This document shows, piece after piece, positions 16,820 to 26,200 of a stretch of 64,000 bases of DNA. Below the pieces are notes generated by a model that saw only the letters and a program-made list of their open reading frames with translations, was not told where the DNA came from and did no database searches. Each line of letters starts with the position of its first letter. Position 1 is the first letter of the stretch. The translations under genes and the position numbers were made by a program. Source of the DNA: an uncultured Oscillospiraceae bacterium (lineage in GTDB: Bacteria > Bacillota > Clostridia > Oscillospirales > Ruminococcaceae); assembly GCA_934446355.1 (NCBI GenBank), contig CAKSEC010000002.1, positions 186,001 through 250,000 of the forward strand. The letters run 5' to 3'.

Positions 16820-17512
16820 TTGCTTTATACAATAGGCGACCTTCATCTTTCGCTGGGCTGTGACAAGCCCATGGATATCTTTTCGGGCTGGAGCAATTAT
16901 CTGGAGCGTCTGGAATCAAACTGGAACAGCAAGATCACCGACGAGGACACCGTTGTGCTGCTGGGCGACCATTCGTGGGCGCTGAAGCTTGAGGACAGCG
17001 TGAAAGATCTGGAATATATCCACTCACGTCTGAAAGGGCAGAAGATCTTCATCAAGGGCAATCACGACCTGTGGTGGTCCACGATGAACAAGCTGAATGC
17101 CTTTGTGGAGGCGAACGGATTTCACACGATCCGCTTCCTGTTCAACAATGCGTATCTTGCCGAGGGTGTGTCAATATGCGGCACAAGGGGCTGGATACGT
17201 GAGAACGGCGAAGCGCCCGACATGAAGGTGCTGCTCCGCGAGGCGGGGCGGCTGGAGGCTTCCCTTAAAGAGGGCGTAAGGCTCGGCGGCGAGCTTATCG
17301 CTTTCATACACTATCCGCCGATATACCGTGCGGAGGAGAACGTTTATCTGACCGATGTGCTTCAGCGTTACGGCGTGAAGCGGTGCTATTATGCGCACCT
17401 GCACGGCGGGAGCATCAAGGGAGCGCTGAACGGGGTCAGAAACGGCATAGATTACCGTCTGGTTTCCGCCGACGGCGTCGGATTCGATCCGGTATTAATT
17501 GACCGTGCTTAA
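16820..17512 (+). CDS. Calcineurin-like metallophosphoesterase
   Basis: A 230-residue cytosolic phosphoesterase with the dimetal motifs GDLHL (6-10), GDHSW and GNHDLWW, and a late HYPP and HLHG histidine pair. It begins with a TTG at 16820, preceded by GGGAGG. The order and spacing fit the calcineurin-like superfamily; the WW after GNHD is typical of a small clostridial subgroup. Substrate is unknown. It lies 23 bp after thrC and 52 bp before tig. Confidence 0.88.
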   Translation: MLYTIGDLHLSLGCDKPMDIFSGWSNYLERLESNWNSKITDEDTVVLLGDHSWALKLEDSVKDLEYIHSRLKGQKIFIKGNHDLWWSTMNKLNAFVEANGFHTIRFLFNNAYLAEGVSICGTRGWIRENGEAPDMKVLLREAGRLEASLKEGVRLGGELIAFIHYPPIYRAEENVYLTDVLQRYGVKRCYYAHLHGGSIKGALNGVRNGIDYRLVSADGVGFDPVLIDRA

Positions 17513-17564
17513 TGTGCGGCTTAGTAAATCACAGTCCTGACGGACAAGGAAGGAAAACATTATC

Positions 17565-18848
17565 ATGGAGATCATTTCCCAGAACAACACAGCTGTCAAT
17601 ACCTATTCCATCGAGTTCGCATTCAGCGCAGAGGAGTTTGAGAACGCTGTCGCTGACGCTTACAACAGAAGGAAGAAGAACATCACCGTTCCCGGCTTCC
17701 GCAAGGGCAAGGCACCCCGCAAGGTCATCGAGACCCACTACGGCGAGGGCGTGTTCTATGAGGACGCAGTGAACAGCCTTTACAACAGAAACATCGCTGA
17801 TGTTGTTGAAAAGACCGGTCTTGATGTTGTTGACGTTGAGAATACCGAGGTCGTTGAGGTAAACAAGGAGACCGGCGTTAAGTTTAAGGCTGACCTCATC
17901 ACAAAGCCCGCTGCAGAAATTTCTGACTATAAGGGATTAGAAGTTAAGAAAACGACCAAGACTGTAGATGACGCAGCGATCGACGCAGAGATCGACAAGG
18001 TACGCAACAGAAATGCAAGAAGCATCACTGTTGAGGAAAGAGCCGCTGAAAAGGGCGACACCGCAGTTATCGACTTCGAGGGCTTCCTTGACGGAGTTGC
18101 TTTCGAGGGCGGCAAGGGCGAGAAGTTCCCGCTGGAACTTGGCAGCGGTTCGTTTATTCCCGGCTTCGAGGATCAGGTAGTCGGCAAGAACATCGGCGAG
18201 GAGTTCGATGTAAATGTTACATTCCCTGAGCACTATCAGGCTGAGAATCTCGCAGGCAAGCCCGCAGTATTCAAGTGCAAGCTGCACGAACTGAAGGCTA
18301 AGGAACTGCCCGCCGTTGATGATGATTTCGTAAAGGACGTAAGCGAGTTCGACACCCTTGACGAGTACAAGGCTGATATCCGCACACGCCTTGAAAAGAA
18401 TGCCGCTGACGAAGCAAGCACCAACCTCGACAACGCTCTGGTAGACGCACTGCTCACAAAGCTGCAGGCTGAGGTTCCTCAGGTAATGTACCAGAGAAGA
18501 ATCGACGACATCGTTCGTGAGTGGAGCAGCAGAAACAGGATCCGTGTCGAGGATTACCTCAAGTACACAGGTATCAGCATGGATCAGTTCAGAGCAAACT
18601 TCACCGAGGTCGCTAAGCGTCAGGTAGACCTGCGTCTTGCGCTTGAGAAGATCGCAGAACTCGAAAACATCGCTGTATCCGACGAGGACGTAGAGAAGGA
18701 ATACAGCGAGATGGCTGAGCAGTACAAGATGGACGTGGACAAGGTTAAGTCCGCAGTTCCCGCTGACGCCGTAAAGAACGATCTCAAGATCGAAAAGGCT
18801 CTTGACCTTGTACGTGACTCTGCAAAGATCGAAGAAGTTACTGAATAA
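17565..18848 (+). CDS. tig: Trigger factor
   Basis: Ribosome-bound chaperone and peptidyl-prolyl isomerase. The 427-residue protein has the N-terminal ribosome-binding domain with the GFRKGKAPRKVIE signature (about 46-58), a central FKBP-type PPIase domain (GDTAVIDFEGFLDGVAFEGG...FIPGFEDQVVGKNIGEEF) and an acidic helical C-terminal arm. RBS AAGGAAGG precedes the ATG. It is followed by a strong terminator and then clpP-clpX, the classical order linking nascent-chain folding with proteolysis. Confidence 0.97.
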   Translation: MEIISQNNTAVNTYSIEFAFSAEEFENAVADAYNRRKKNITVPGFRKGKAPRKVIETHYGEGVFYEDAVNSLYNRNIADVVEKTGLDVVDVENTEVVEVNKETGVKFKADLITKPAAEISDYKGLEVKKTTKTVDDAAIDAEIDKVRNRNARSITVEERAAEKGDTAVIDFEGFLDGVAFEGGKGEKFPLELGSGSFIPGFEDQVVGKNIGEEFDVNVTFPEHYQAENLAGKPAVFKCKLHELKAKELPAVDDDFVKDVSEFDTLDEYKADIRTRLEKNAADEASTNLDNALVDALLTKLQAEVPQVMYQRRIDDIVREWSSRNRIRVEDYLKYTGISMDQFRANFTEVAKRQVDLRLALEKIAELENIAVSDEDVEKEYSEMAEQYKMDVDKVKSAVPADAVKNDLKIEKALDLVRDSAKIEEVTE

Positions 18849-18857
18849 TTCAGAGTC

Positions 18858-18899
18858 AGGCTGTCCGGACTGCAGTGCTGCGGTCCGGACCGGCTTTTT
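18858..18899 (+). terminator. Intrinsic terminator after trigger factor
   Basis: Long inverted repeat built on GTCCGGAC (18863-18870 and 18883-18890), extended on both sides with a few G-T pairs, followed by TTTTT (18895-18899). It lies within 60 bp of the clpP start, so clpP may rely on read-through or a weak promoter. Confidence 0.8.
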
Positions 18900-18928
18900 G
18901 AGTCCGCTTTTGCGGGGAAAGGGGCAGT

Positions 18929-19531
18929 ATGGCTTATATTCCTTATGTTGTGGAGCAGAGTAACCACGGTGAGCGTTCCTATGATATTTTTTCACGCCTG
19001 CTGAATGACAGAATAATCCTGCTTCACGATCAGGTTAATTCTGCGACTGCAAGCGTTGTTGTGGCGCAGCTTCTTTATCTTGAGGGACAGGATCCGGATA
19101 AGGACATCTATCTCTATATCAACAGCCCCGGCGGCTCCGTATCTGACGGCATGGCAATCTATGACACCATGCAGTATATCAAGTGCGACGTATCCACTAT
19201 CTGCACGGGTATGGCGGCTTCTATGGGCGCATTCCTGCTGTCCTCAGGCGCAAAGGGCAAGCGTATCGCTCTGCCGAACAGCGAGATAATGATTCACCAG
19301 CCGCTGATCTCAGGAAGCGGTCTTTCTGGACAGGTCACCGACATCATGATACATTCAAACTACCTGCAGCGCACCAAGGAGCGTCTGAACCGCATTCTCA
19401 GCGCAAACACAGGCAAGGACTATGATGTGATATGCCGTGACACCGAGCGTGACAACTTCATGTCGGCTGACGAGGCACTTGAATATGGACTGATAGACAA
19501 GGTCTACAGCAGCAGAAATGATATAAAGTAA
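18929..19531 (+). CDS. clpP: ATP-dependent Clp protease proteolytic subunit
   Basis: Serine protease forming the tetradecameric chamber used with ClpX and other Clp ATPases. The catalytic triad is complete: Ser98 in GMAASMGAF, His123 in MIHQPL and Asp171 in RDTERDNF. The 200-residue length is standard. After HQPL the handle region reads ISGSGLSGQVTD, about three residues longer than the common GGAQGQATD. RBS AAAGGGG precedes the ATG. clpX follows 64 bp downstream. Confidence 0.97.
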   Translation: MAYIPYVVEQSNHGERSYDIFSRLLNDRIILLHDQVNSATASVVVAQLLYLEGQDPDKDIYLYINSPGGSVSDGMAIYDTMQYIKCDVSTICTGMAASMGAFLLSSGAKGKRIALPNSEIMIHQPLISGSGLSGQVTDIMIHSNYLQRTKERLNRILSANTGKDYDVICRDTERDNFMSADEALEYGLIDKVYSSRNDIK

Positions 19532-19595
19532 TTTCGGGCCGCCGGAGAGCGTGAGGCTTTCCGGCAGCTTCTTCATTTTGAGAGGGAAACATATT

Positions 19596-20897
19596 ATGAT
19601 GGTTTGCTCCTTTTGCGGAAAGAACGAGAACCAAGTAAGGCGGCTTCTTTACGGGGGGAAGGGCGAGAATTCCGTTATATGCAACGAGTGCATTCTCGCA
19701 TCATACAATATGCTGGTCGAAAGCGGCGACATCAGGGGCGGCAGGATACCCAACAGTGCGCCCGAAAAGTCGTCGGACTTCATCAGCGACAACAGCGAAC
19801 TGATGAAGCCTGAGGAGATAAAGGCATATCTTGACCAGTACATCATCGGGCAGGACGAAGCAAAGAAGATACTCAGCGTGTCCGTGTACAATCATTACAA
19901 GCGCACGTTCCTCAATGATGAGGAGATAGAGGACGATGTGGAACTTCAGAAGAGCAACGTGCTGCTTCTGGGTCCGACCGGCGTAGGTAAGACCATGCTG
20001 GCGCAGTCGCTGGCGAAGCTGCTGAACGTACCTTTTGCGATAGCTGACGCCACGACGCTCACGCAGGCGGGCTATGTCGGCGAGGACGTTGAGAACGTGC
20101 TGCTCAGGCTGATTCAGGCTGCAGATTACGACATCAAGGCGGCTGAGCGCGGTATAATCTACATCGACGAGATAGACAAGATATCTCGCCGCAGCGAGAA
20201 TACCTCGATCACACGAGATGTCAGCGGCGAGGGCGTACAGCAGGCGCTGCTGAAGATAGTCGAGGGCACTGTATCAAATGTACCTCCTCAGGGCGGCAGA
20301 AAGCACCCTCATCAGGAGTTTATCCAGATAAACACCAAGAACATACTGTTCATATGCGGCGGTGCGTTCGAGGGTCTTGAAAAGATGATAGCTTCGCGTG
20401 TTTCAAACTCTGCAATGGGCTTTGGCGCGGAGGTGGCTTCCAAGAAGGAAAAGGAAAGCTACAAGATACTCCATCAGGTAAGTCAGGAGGATCTGGTGAA
20501 GTTCGGCATAATCCCTGAGCTTATCGGCAGACTTCCGGTCGTGACCGTACTCGACCCGCTTGACGAGGACGCTCTGGTGAGAATACTTGACGAGCCGAAG
20601 AATGCGCTGATAAAGCAGTACAGATACCTGTTCAAGGCTGACGGTATCGACCTTGAATTCCAGCCGGAGGCTCTGCGTGCGATAGCCAAGAAGTCCATCG
20701 AGCGCAACACTGGTGCAAGAGGACTGCGCTCTATCGTTGAGCAGACTCTGCGTGACATCATGTTCACTGCGCCGAGCGATGAAACGATAACCAAGGTCAC
20801 CATCACCGCAGACTGCGTAGAGGGCACTGGCGAGCCGATAATGGAGCACGAAAAGACCAAGACCTCCAAGAAACCGGCAAAGAAAGCGGCAAAGTAA
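19596..20897 (+). CDS. clpX: ATP-dependent Clp protease ATP-binding subunit ClpX
   Basis: AAA+ unfoldase partner of ClpP. The N-terminal zinc-binding domain has C4xxC7 and C29xxC32. Walker A is GPTGVGKT, Walker B IIYIDEIDK, and the ClpP-docking loop is MGFGAEV (a variant of the IGF loop). The start is the ATG at 19596, after GAGGGA; upstream in-frame codons exist but lack an RBS and would precede the zinc domain. The 433 residues end in a lysine-rich tail (KTSKKPAKKAAK). Confidence 0.97.
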   Translation: MMVCSFCGKNENQVRRLLYGGKGENSVICNECILASYNMLVESGDIRGGRIPNSAPEKSSDFISDNSELMKPEEIKAYLDQYIIGQDEAKKILSVSVYNHYKRTFLNDEEIEDDVELQKSNVLLLGPTGVGKTMLAQSLAKLLNVPFAIADATTLTQAGYVGEDVENVLLRLIQAADYDIKAAERGIIYIDEIDKISRRSENTSITRDVSGEGVQQALLKIVEGTVSNVPPQGGRKHPHQEFIQINTKNILFICGGAFEGLEKMIASRVSNSAMGFGAEVASKKEKESYKILHQVSQEDLVKFGIIPELIGRLPVVTVLDPLDEDALVRILDEPKNALIKQYRYLFKADGIDLEFQPEALRAIAKKSIERNTGARGLRSIVEQTLRDIMFTAPSDETITKVTITADCVEGTGEPIMEHEKTKTSKKPAKKAAK

Positions 20898-20909
20898 AAC
20901 GAGATTTTC

Positions 20910-20933
20910 TAGGGAGGGCATTGCACCTCCCTA
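20910..20933 (+). other. Perfect 8-bp hairpin after clpX
   Basis: TAGGGAGG (20910-20917), 8-base loop, CCTCCCTA (20926-20933). It is followed by AAAATTAT rather than a T-run, so it is a poor intrinsic terminator; it could act as a 3' stabiliser. Confidence 0.5.
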
Positions 20934-20961
20934 AAATTATAGGCGAAAACCAAGAGGAACT

Positions 20962-21297
20962 ATGTCTGAGAAAACAGTATTTGAGCGTATATATGATGTT
21001 GTCAGGAGGATACCTGAGGGAAAAGCGGCGACCTACGGGCAGGTGGCAATGCTTGCCGGAAACCCACGCTGGGCGAGGGTAGTGGGCTATGCGCTGCACG
21101 CAAACCCTGAGCCATACGACAGGGTGAAGCATACGGGGATACCGTGCCACAGGGTGCTTGACAGATTCGGCAGGACTGCGCCGGCATTCGCATTCGGCGG
21201 TGCGGACGTACAGGCGGAAATGCTGCGCAGCGAGGGCGTAGAGGTTTCGGCTGACGGTAGGGTAGACCTTGAAATATATCTATGGAATGGTCTTTGA
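20962..21297 (+). CDS. MGMT-family (O6-alkylguanine-DNA alkyltransferase-like) protein
   Basis: A 111-residue single-domain protein matching the DNA-binding/active-site domain of methylguanine methyltransferases. It has the helix-turn-helix-type VPEGK-like start (IPEGKAATYGQVAMLAG) and the acceptor-cysteine motif PCHRV with Cys62. The N-terminal domain of full-length Ogt is absent. The retained cysteine argues against an alkyltransferase-like (ATL) protein, which has Trp there. RBS AAGAGGAAC precedes the ATG. A small membrane-protein gene follows 11 bp downstream. Confidence 0.9.
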   Translation: MSEKTVFERIYDVVRRIPEGKAATYGQVAMLAGNPRWARVVGYALHANPEPYDRVKHTGIPCHRVLDRFGRTAPAFAFGGADVQAEMLRSEGVEVSADGRVDLEIYLWNGL

Positions 21298-21308
21298 GGA
21301 GGAAAACA

Positions 21309-21440
21309 ATGGTAAAGGAGATATTCAGGCTGGCTTCAAGTCTGGCAGTGCTGGCTGCTGTGATAATCGGGGTGAAGTATTCGGAAAAGCTTATTGAGAA
21401 GTTTAAGGGCGAGGATAAAGAGGATATAATTGACGTCTGA
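21309..21440 (+). CDS. Small single-pass membrane protein (43 aa)
   Basis: Open frame ATG 21309 to TGA 21438-21440 with a strong GAGGAGG (21296-21302) 6 bases before the ATG. The peptide has a short basic/amphipathic start (MVKEIFRL), a hydrophobic helix at about 8-22 (LASSLAVLAAVIIGV) and a charged tail (KYSEKLIEKFKGEDKEDIIDV). It reads straight on from the MGMT-family gene and a new promoter begins 16 bp after its stop. No family is recognised; the RBS and composition make it likely to be a real gene. Confidence 0.65.
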   Translation: MVKEIFRLASSLAVLAAVIIGVKYSEKLIEKFKGEDKEDIIDV

Positions 21441-21455
21441 CAGACGCATTTTCTC

Positions 21456-21484
21456 TTTACAAAACAGCGCAGTAATGCTATAAT
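21456..21484 (+). promoter_or_regulatory. Sigma-A-type promoter for the surface/polymer locus
   Basis: TTTACA (21456-21461), 17-bp spacer, TATAAT (21479-21484), 40 bp upstream of the ATG at 21525. Confidence 0.75.
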
Positions 21485-21524
21485 AAACATAGTAAATGGA
21501 AAAGCTGAAAGACCGGAGGTGGGT

Positions 21525-23189
21525 ATGACGGACTGCTCAAATATTCTTGAAAAAAAACTCACGCTTCTGCGTGGTGAGATACTGGGTGCAGACGGCTTTA
21601 ACGGCGAGATGTGCGGGGCGTACGCCGCATTCATCTCCGTGTGCGATACGCTCAGCCGAGCAGTGGTGCTCAGGGGCGTCGGCGATAATCCGGAAGCCGC
21701 ATGGGATAAAGCCTGCGCCGCTGCTGTGGATCACGTAAGGAAAAGCGGCTGCAATGCACAGTGGGTAAAGGCGGACATCACCTGCAGCAGCAGGCGTGTG
21801 CCGTTTTCGGAACTTGCGGAAACGCTCGAAAAAACTCGCTGCGGCTCTTTCAGAAACGGTATATCGTTTGACGAGGGAATGAATATCTCGGTGATTGAAG
21901 CGGAGATAAGTTCTGCAAGGCTTATCGCCTACAAGACCCACGCACTGGAGCTCACCCGTGTGAATCGGTATCTGTCCTCCTGCGGACTTCCAACGCTGAG
22001 CGGGTTTCCTGAAAATGTGATACTATTCGACTGCGTGAGCCGATTCTGCGATGAAAACGGCAGGGTCTACGCACTGTACGGCAGCGGTCCGGACTGCGGC
22101 AGAAGAGTAATTGACGGAATTGACCGAGATATCGCACTGCAGGTCATCACCACGTCGTCAGAATACTTGTCAATGCAGGTCGGCACTGACGGAAAGATGG
22201 ATTACGGCTGGTATCCTCTGCAGCATAATGCGGTAGAGGGCTACAACATAATGCGGCACTGCTCGGCGATATGGGGTATGCTGTGCGCCTACAGGCTGAC
22301 CGGAGATAAGTTCACGCTTGGTCAGGCGGAAAAGGCTCTGGCGTATCTTGTCGGCGAATCGTTCGGAAAGTATCCGAAAAGGCAGGGCAGGGACAACACT
22401 TCCTATATTCGTGAAAGCACAAAGGGCGAAGTGAAGCTTGGCGCAGGCGCGCTAGCCATACTTGTCATGACAGAGTACATGGACATCACGGGCAGCAGGC
22501 AGTACACGAAGCTTTGTCGGGAACTTGGCAACGGTATTCTGGAACTATTCGACAGGCGGGACGGCAGCTTCTTCCACGTGCTGAATTACCCGCAGCTTTC
22601 GCCAAAGGACAAGTTCCGCACCGTATTCTACGACGGCGAAGCGACATTCGCACTGTGCAGGCTGTATGGCCTGACCGGCGACCAGAAGTGGCTGGAAGCG
22701 GCGGCGATGTCTGCAGACAGGTTCATTCGCGAGGGCTATGAAAAGCACCGTGACCACTGGGTCGCATACTCGATGAACGAGCTTTGCAAGTATCTTCCGG
22801 AGGAGCGGTATCTCAGCTTCGGGCTGAAAAACGCAGGCGCAAACCTGAAAGCGATATACAACAGGGACACCACATATCACACCTATTTAGAGCTGCTGTG
22901 CGTTACTCTGGAACTGTACACGAGGATAAAGGACAGCGGAATGTCCTGCAGCTATCTGCGCTCGTTCAGCGAGGATAAGTTCATCAGCACGATATTGCGC
23001 AGGGCTGAGTTTATGCTGAACGGCTACGGCTATCCGGAATATGTGATGTATTTCAGGTATCCGTCGCTGTCGCTGGGGTCTTTCTTCATGCGGCATGACT
23101 GCTTCAGGACAAGGATAGACGACGTTCAGCATTTCTGCAGTGCGTACTATTCGTTCTACAAGAATTACGAGAAGCTGGGGAGGGGCTGA
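21525..23189 (+). CDS. Predicted alpha/alpha-toroid (six-hairpin glycosidase-like) protein
   Basis: A 554-residue protein of unknown function. The N-terminal ~180 residues are mixed alpha/beta with many cysteines. The remaining ~370 residues look like an alpha/alpha barrel of the six-hairpin glycosidase type: repeated helical hairpins such as AIWGMLCAYRLTGDKFTLGQAEKALAYL, ALAILVMTEYMDITG, EATFALCRLYGLTGDQKWLEAAAMSADRFI and DHWVAYSMNEL, with conserved Trp/Tyr and acidic residues (YDGEA, DYGWYPLQH). No signal peptide is seen. GGAGG 5 bases before the ATG sets the start. The next gene carries CapA and DUF6270 domains, so a role in surface polymer metabolism is likely but unproven. Confidence 0.62.
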   Translation: MTDCSNILEKKLTLLRGEILGADGFNGEMCGAYAAFISVCDTLSRAVVLRGVGDNPEAAWDKACAAAVDHVRKSGCNAQWVKADITCSSRRVPFSELAETLEKTRCGSFRNGISFDEGMNISVIEAEISSARLIAYKTHALELTRVNRYLSSCGLPTLSGFPENVILFDCVSRFCDENGRVYALYGSGPDCGRRVIDGIDRDIALQVITTSSEYLSMQVGTDGKMDYGWYPLQHNAVEGYNIMRHCSAIWGMLCAYRLTGDKFTLGQAEKALAYLVGESFGKYPKRQGRDNTSYIRESTKGEVKLGAGALAILVMTEYMDITGSRQYTKLCRELGNGILELFDRRDGSFFHVLNYPQLSPKDKFRTVFYDGEATFALCRLYGLTGDQKWLEAAAMSADRFIREGYEKHRDHWVAYSMNELCKYLPEERYLSFGLKNAGANLKAIYNRDTTYHTYLELLCVTLELYTRIKDSGMSCSYLRSFSEDKFISTILRRAEFMLNGYGYPEYVMYFRYPSLSLGSFFMRHDCFRTRIDDVQHFCSAYYSFYKNYEKLGRG

Positions 23190-23233
23190 ATACAGCATTT
23201 CCTTGGCAGTAATATACAAGGGGAAATCAACAA

Positions 23234-26200
23234 ATGTCAGTGGTTCTGAATGCGCCGCAGGGATTTGCGGTGCTGGGCAGGGACGGCGGCGCACTGCTGC
23301 GCTGGGAGCCTGTCGCTGGTGCGGCGGGCTACAGAGTATTCTTCTATCGTCAGGACGAGCCGGAGAAGCTTATAAAATCACGCTATGCGCAGGGCTGTGT
23401 AAAGAGCGTGCCGGGCTTCACGAACGGAACTGCGTACCTTGTGCAGGTGTGCGCCTACACAGCGGAAAACGGCAAAGAGGTAATGGGCGAGCGCACAGAG
23501 AAGCTTGAATTTGTGCCGATATCGAATAAGCTGAAAGCGCAGGGGACTATCTGCCTGAAAAAGGGCGAAACCGCACAGATTGTGTGGGAGCGTGGTAATT
23601 CCGTGCCCGCAGTGACGTTTTCCAGCAGCCGCCCGCAGATAGCTTCTGTTGACGCCAAGGGGCTTGTGACGGCGCATTCGCAGGGTACTGCACGTATCAC
23701 GCTGACCGCAGCGGATAAGCAGAAATTCGTGACCAAGGCGGTAGTTGAGCGTTCACTTGTATCAAGCGGCCAGAAAGCCGTGCTGATGTTCGCAGGCGAC
23801 ATAATGTGCACCGCCAAGCAGCAGCGTGAAGCGGCTGCGTTACAGCATGACTTCCACCATATGTTCGCTAGGCTCAGAGGTATTCTTTCGCAGGCGGATT
23901 TTGCCGCAGGCGCACTGGAGGTGTCCTGCTGCGACGGCACGCCTTATGAGTTTGAGCAGCCAAGGCAGGAGAGCGGGCTTCCTAACGGCAACGCTCCATC
24001 GACATTCATTTCGGCGGCAGCGGCGGCAGGCTTCGGCGGAATGTTTACCACCACGAACCGCAGCTTCAGCGGCAGCAGCCCGCAGCTTCGCTCGACAGTC
24101 GATGAGATAAAACGCTGCGGAATGAAGAATATCGGCACGCTGGGCGACGTTCCGGTGATCGTGGATATCAACGGGATACGTGTGGCGTTCATTGCCTGCA
24201 CGATGGTGCAGAACGTTCAGGACGTGCCGGCAGACGGCGCAGTATCCTGCGTGAATCCGTCGGGCGTGTACAGCAGGGAATATTTCACGGAACTTGTCAA
24301 CAGCGCGCACAGAATGGGCGCTGAGTTCATCGCAGCATATCAGCACTGGGGAAGCTACAATTCCGGCGTGGTAAAGGCGGCGCAGGTGCGTGAGGCTCGC
24401 TTCATGGCTGAGGCGGGCGCAGACCTTATTTTCGGCTCGCACCCGCATATGGTGCAGCGGTCATGCTATATCCGCACCTCTGACGGCAGGAGAGTGCCAT
24501 GCGCCTATTCGCTGGGAAATCTGCTGTCGTCTATGTCGGAAATGACCGGCAACCGTGACGGCGTGATACTCCGTGCAGAACTTCGCAGGACGGACGGCGG
24601 CATTTCTGCCGATGTGACGTATATCCCCTGCTTTACCGTTGAAGATACGTTCGGGACGAGCGCAGTGCCGCTTACGGCGGTGCACAGTGCGGAAAGCTAT
24701 AAATCGGCTGAGCGTACCAAGACGGCAATGGGAGGCGGTATAGGCGTCAGGGGATACAGAAAAAAGGTGTTCCTGAGCGGCTCTGCGCTGCTAAAGAGAA
24801 TATTCGGCACTGGTCCTGCGTTCAGGACGGACCGTTCGGGTCTGCTGCTGTCGCAGATATCGCTTGGCTGCGCAAAGAAAGCCCCTGAGGAGGTAATTTC
24901 GGCGCAGACCGAGGAGCGGCTAAGGCTCGACCTCAGCCGTGAGATACGCTCAAATGCTGAGTACTGCGCAGTCGACCTGTTTGAAGCCGCCTGTGCGCCC
25001 TGCTGCAAGCTTGCGGGCGAGATAGGCGAGGAGCCGTGCTTTTTCACATGGTCTGCAGCGTTCCGCAGGACTGAATATTACAAGCAGAATGCGGACAGCT
25101 TCACGGTGATAAGCCCGCCTTTCGGCGAGAGCGTATGGCGGCCGCTGATTAAGCGCTATGCGCAGCGCATTCTGGCGGCGTTTCCTGCGGACAGGGTGAT
25201 ACTGTTCCGCTGCACGATGGGCAGCCACACCGCAAAGGGCGGCGAACTTCGCCTGTGCGAGCAGGAGCATTCACGTATCAGAATGCTGAGGGCGATGGAG
25301 GACTACTTCATCAGCCTTGTCGGACCGCTCGTGGTCGATCTTTCGGGACATTACTTCCTTGACGGCGACCGACCCGGCGAATTTGAGGAAGCATATTACA
25401 CCGACGCATATAATGCGGCAGTAACGCTGACAAGCGGCTCAGGGCGCACCTGTGTGCATATCCCCGACCAGCAGCTGTGGTTCGACAGGGTGATGAAGTA
25501 CTACCAGAGCATGACGTCACGGTCGTATCAGAGTTGGCTTCTGGACATGAGCAATGCGGCTGACCTTATCATCGCATATACCTCGGAGGTGTTTGCGGCG
25601 GCGGGCAGGGAGCGGCTTTTGCGGCTGCGCTCTGCGGGCAGACCGGAACTTGCTTCTGTGCGCAGCTTCTTTGAGGGCGACAGCGGCGCTGACGGGATAG
25701 TCAGGGCGGCTGAGATGATCAATGCGGTGCTGAACGGGCGTACCGACAAGTCGTATGAGTTCTTCGAGCCTGCGTTCAAGGGGCATTACGGCATTCTGAG
25801 GAAGCTTGCACGGCTGCTGTCCATTGAAACGGGCGCACCGGTGAACGAGGAAAATGCGGAACTTGTTTTCCTGCTGAGAGGAAAGCCGCAGCTTCGCCGG
25901 TATATCTCGGAACTCAGCAGGGTGACGCTGGACATCTGGGGCAGCAACGTGTCGAGGGAATCCGCAAACTGCAGCAGGGGAGCGTTCATCGGCACGTGCA
26001 TATTCAAGCAGCCGCCGATATTGGCATTTGAGCCGCCGGTGGATATCGAACTGCCTGAGGGTGCAGAGGCTTTCTGCGGCAGCAAGTGGCGCAGGCGTAC
26101 TCTGCAGGATTCGCTGCTGCGAAGCGGCGACGCCGATATCAGGAACAGCGAGGCGCAGTGGATACTGATAGATTTTTACGACGTGATAGGCACTATGGCT

